Assembly: GCA_031277855.1 (NCBI GenBank)
Contig: JAITLO010000019.1
Span: 1 to 64,000 of the forward strand
Length of the DNA: 64,000 nt
Reading direction: 5' to 3'
From: Acidovorax sp.
GTDB taxonomy: Bacteria; Pseudomonadota; Gammaproteobacteria; Burkholderiales; Burkholderiaceae_C
In this document: positions 63,942 to 64,000 of the stretch, one piece after another
Position numbering within the stretch: position 1 is the stretch's first letter
How the letters are laid out: each line of letters starts with the position of its first letter
Position numbers and translations under genes: made by a program
Notes under the pieces: model-generated
What the model was told of the DNA's origin: nothing
Seen by the model: the letters and a program-made list of their open reading frames with translations, nothing else
Databases searched by the model: none

Positions 63942-64000
63942 ATGGCCCAGACCCTTGCTAGCCCCGCACACAGCGAACTCATCATCAAGAAAAGCCGCTT
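63942..64000 (+). CDS. YigZ/IMPACT-family protein (partial, N terminus)
   Basis: Only the first 19 codons are inside the window. MAQTLASPAHSELIIKKSRF resembles the start of YigZ-family (IMPACT) proteins, where a SEhxIKKSRF block opens the protein. The assignment rests on this short stretch. It is divergent from the cytochrome b561 gene across 184 bp. Confidence 0.6.
   Translation, partial: MAQTLASPAHSELIIKKSR

Overview
The window reads as a chromosomal segment from a high-GC betaproteobacterium of the order Burkholderiales, most likely family Comamonadaceae (Comamonas/Acidovorax-like). This rests on three things: the strong G/C bias at third codon positions, gene orders typical of that group (lolB-ispE-tRNA-Gln-prs-rplY-pth; nadK-recN with divergent hrcA; yceI with cytochrome b561), and group-typical small families (DUF3683, DUF3079, DUF971). 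It is mostly housekeeping sequence with a few accessory islands. No phage, insertion sequence, CRISPR array, rRNA or plasmid functions were seen.

Layout. 1-3.8 kb: ugpB-ugpA-ugpE-ugpC glycerol-3-phosphate ABC importer (minus strand, ugpC cut by the window edge). 4.2-9.2 kb: a 1299-residue FAD/Fe-S oxidoreductase, a HIT protein and a DUF971 protein. 9.5-13.6 kb: ubiquinone genes ubiE, ubiJ and ubiB with a Tim44-like gene inserted. 13.7-20.5 kb: sodium/solute symporter, FmdB, DUF502, aspS, a CsgG-like lipoprotein, nudB and an EEP-family hydrolase. 21-24.2 kb: folE with a BLUF photoreceptor, and two transporters. 24.3-32.8 kb: a tautomerase/LysR divergent pair, an amidase, and a dppBCDFA-type peptide importer. 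32.9-41.5 kb: ferredoxin, the pth-rplY-prs-tRNA-Gln-ispE-lolB-TPR cluster, then mutM and mutY. 41.6-45.5 kb: the CreBC two-component system with creD and a perfect cre-tag. 45.8-50.3 kb: rapZ, recN, nadK, hrcA. 50.3-51.7 kb: a CAU tRNA followed by an AT-rich island with an orphan fimbrial subunit. 51.7-57.3 kb: DUF3079, aspA, two tRNAs, cysM, a Nudix gene, tusA, galU. 57.4-64 kb: valS, a small secreted protein, a VOC protein, two YceI proteins, cytochrome b561 and the start of a YigZ-family gene.

The most interesting signal is not a gene. Several families of short intergenic DNA recur through the window. One (called R1 here, about 90-110 bp) sits immediately after stop codons, in the same orientation relative to the upstream gene in seven of eight copies, including two positions inside operons. 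Its first stem changes sequence between copies while staying base-paired. A second (R2) is a 73-78 nt nested hairpin with three full copies and one collapsed copy, and two base pairs of its outer stem also co-vary. A third (R3) is a short ATAGCT-containing motif and a fourth (R4) a short C/G-rich block. Other points worth following are the orphan fimbrial gene with its long AT-rich leader, the perfect cre-tag in front of creD, a long inverted repeat between the LysR and tautomerase genes, and a hairpin at the predicted 5' end of the aspA mRNA.
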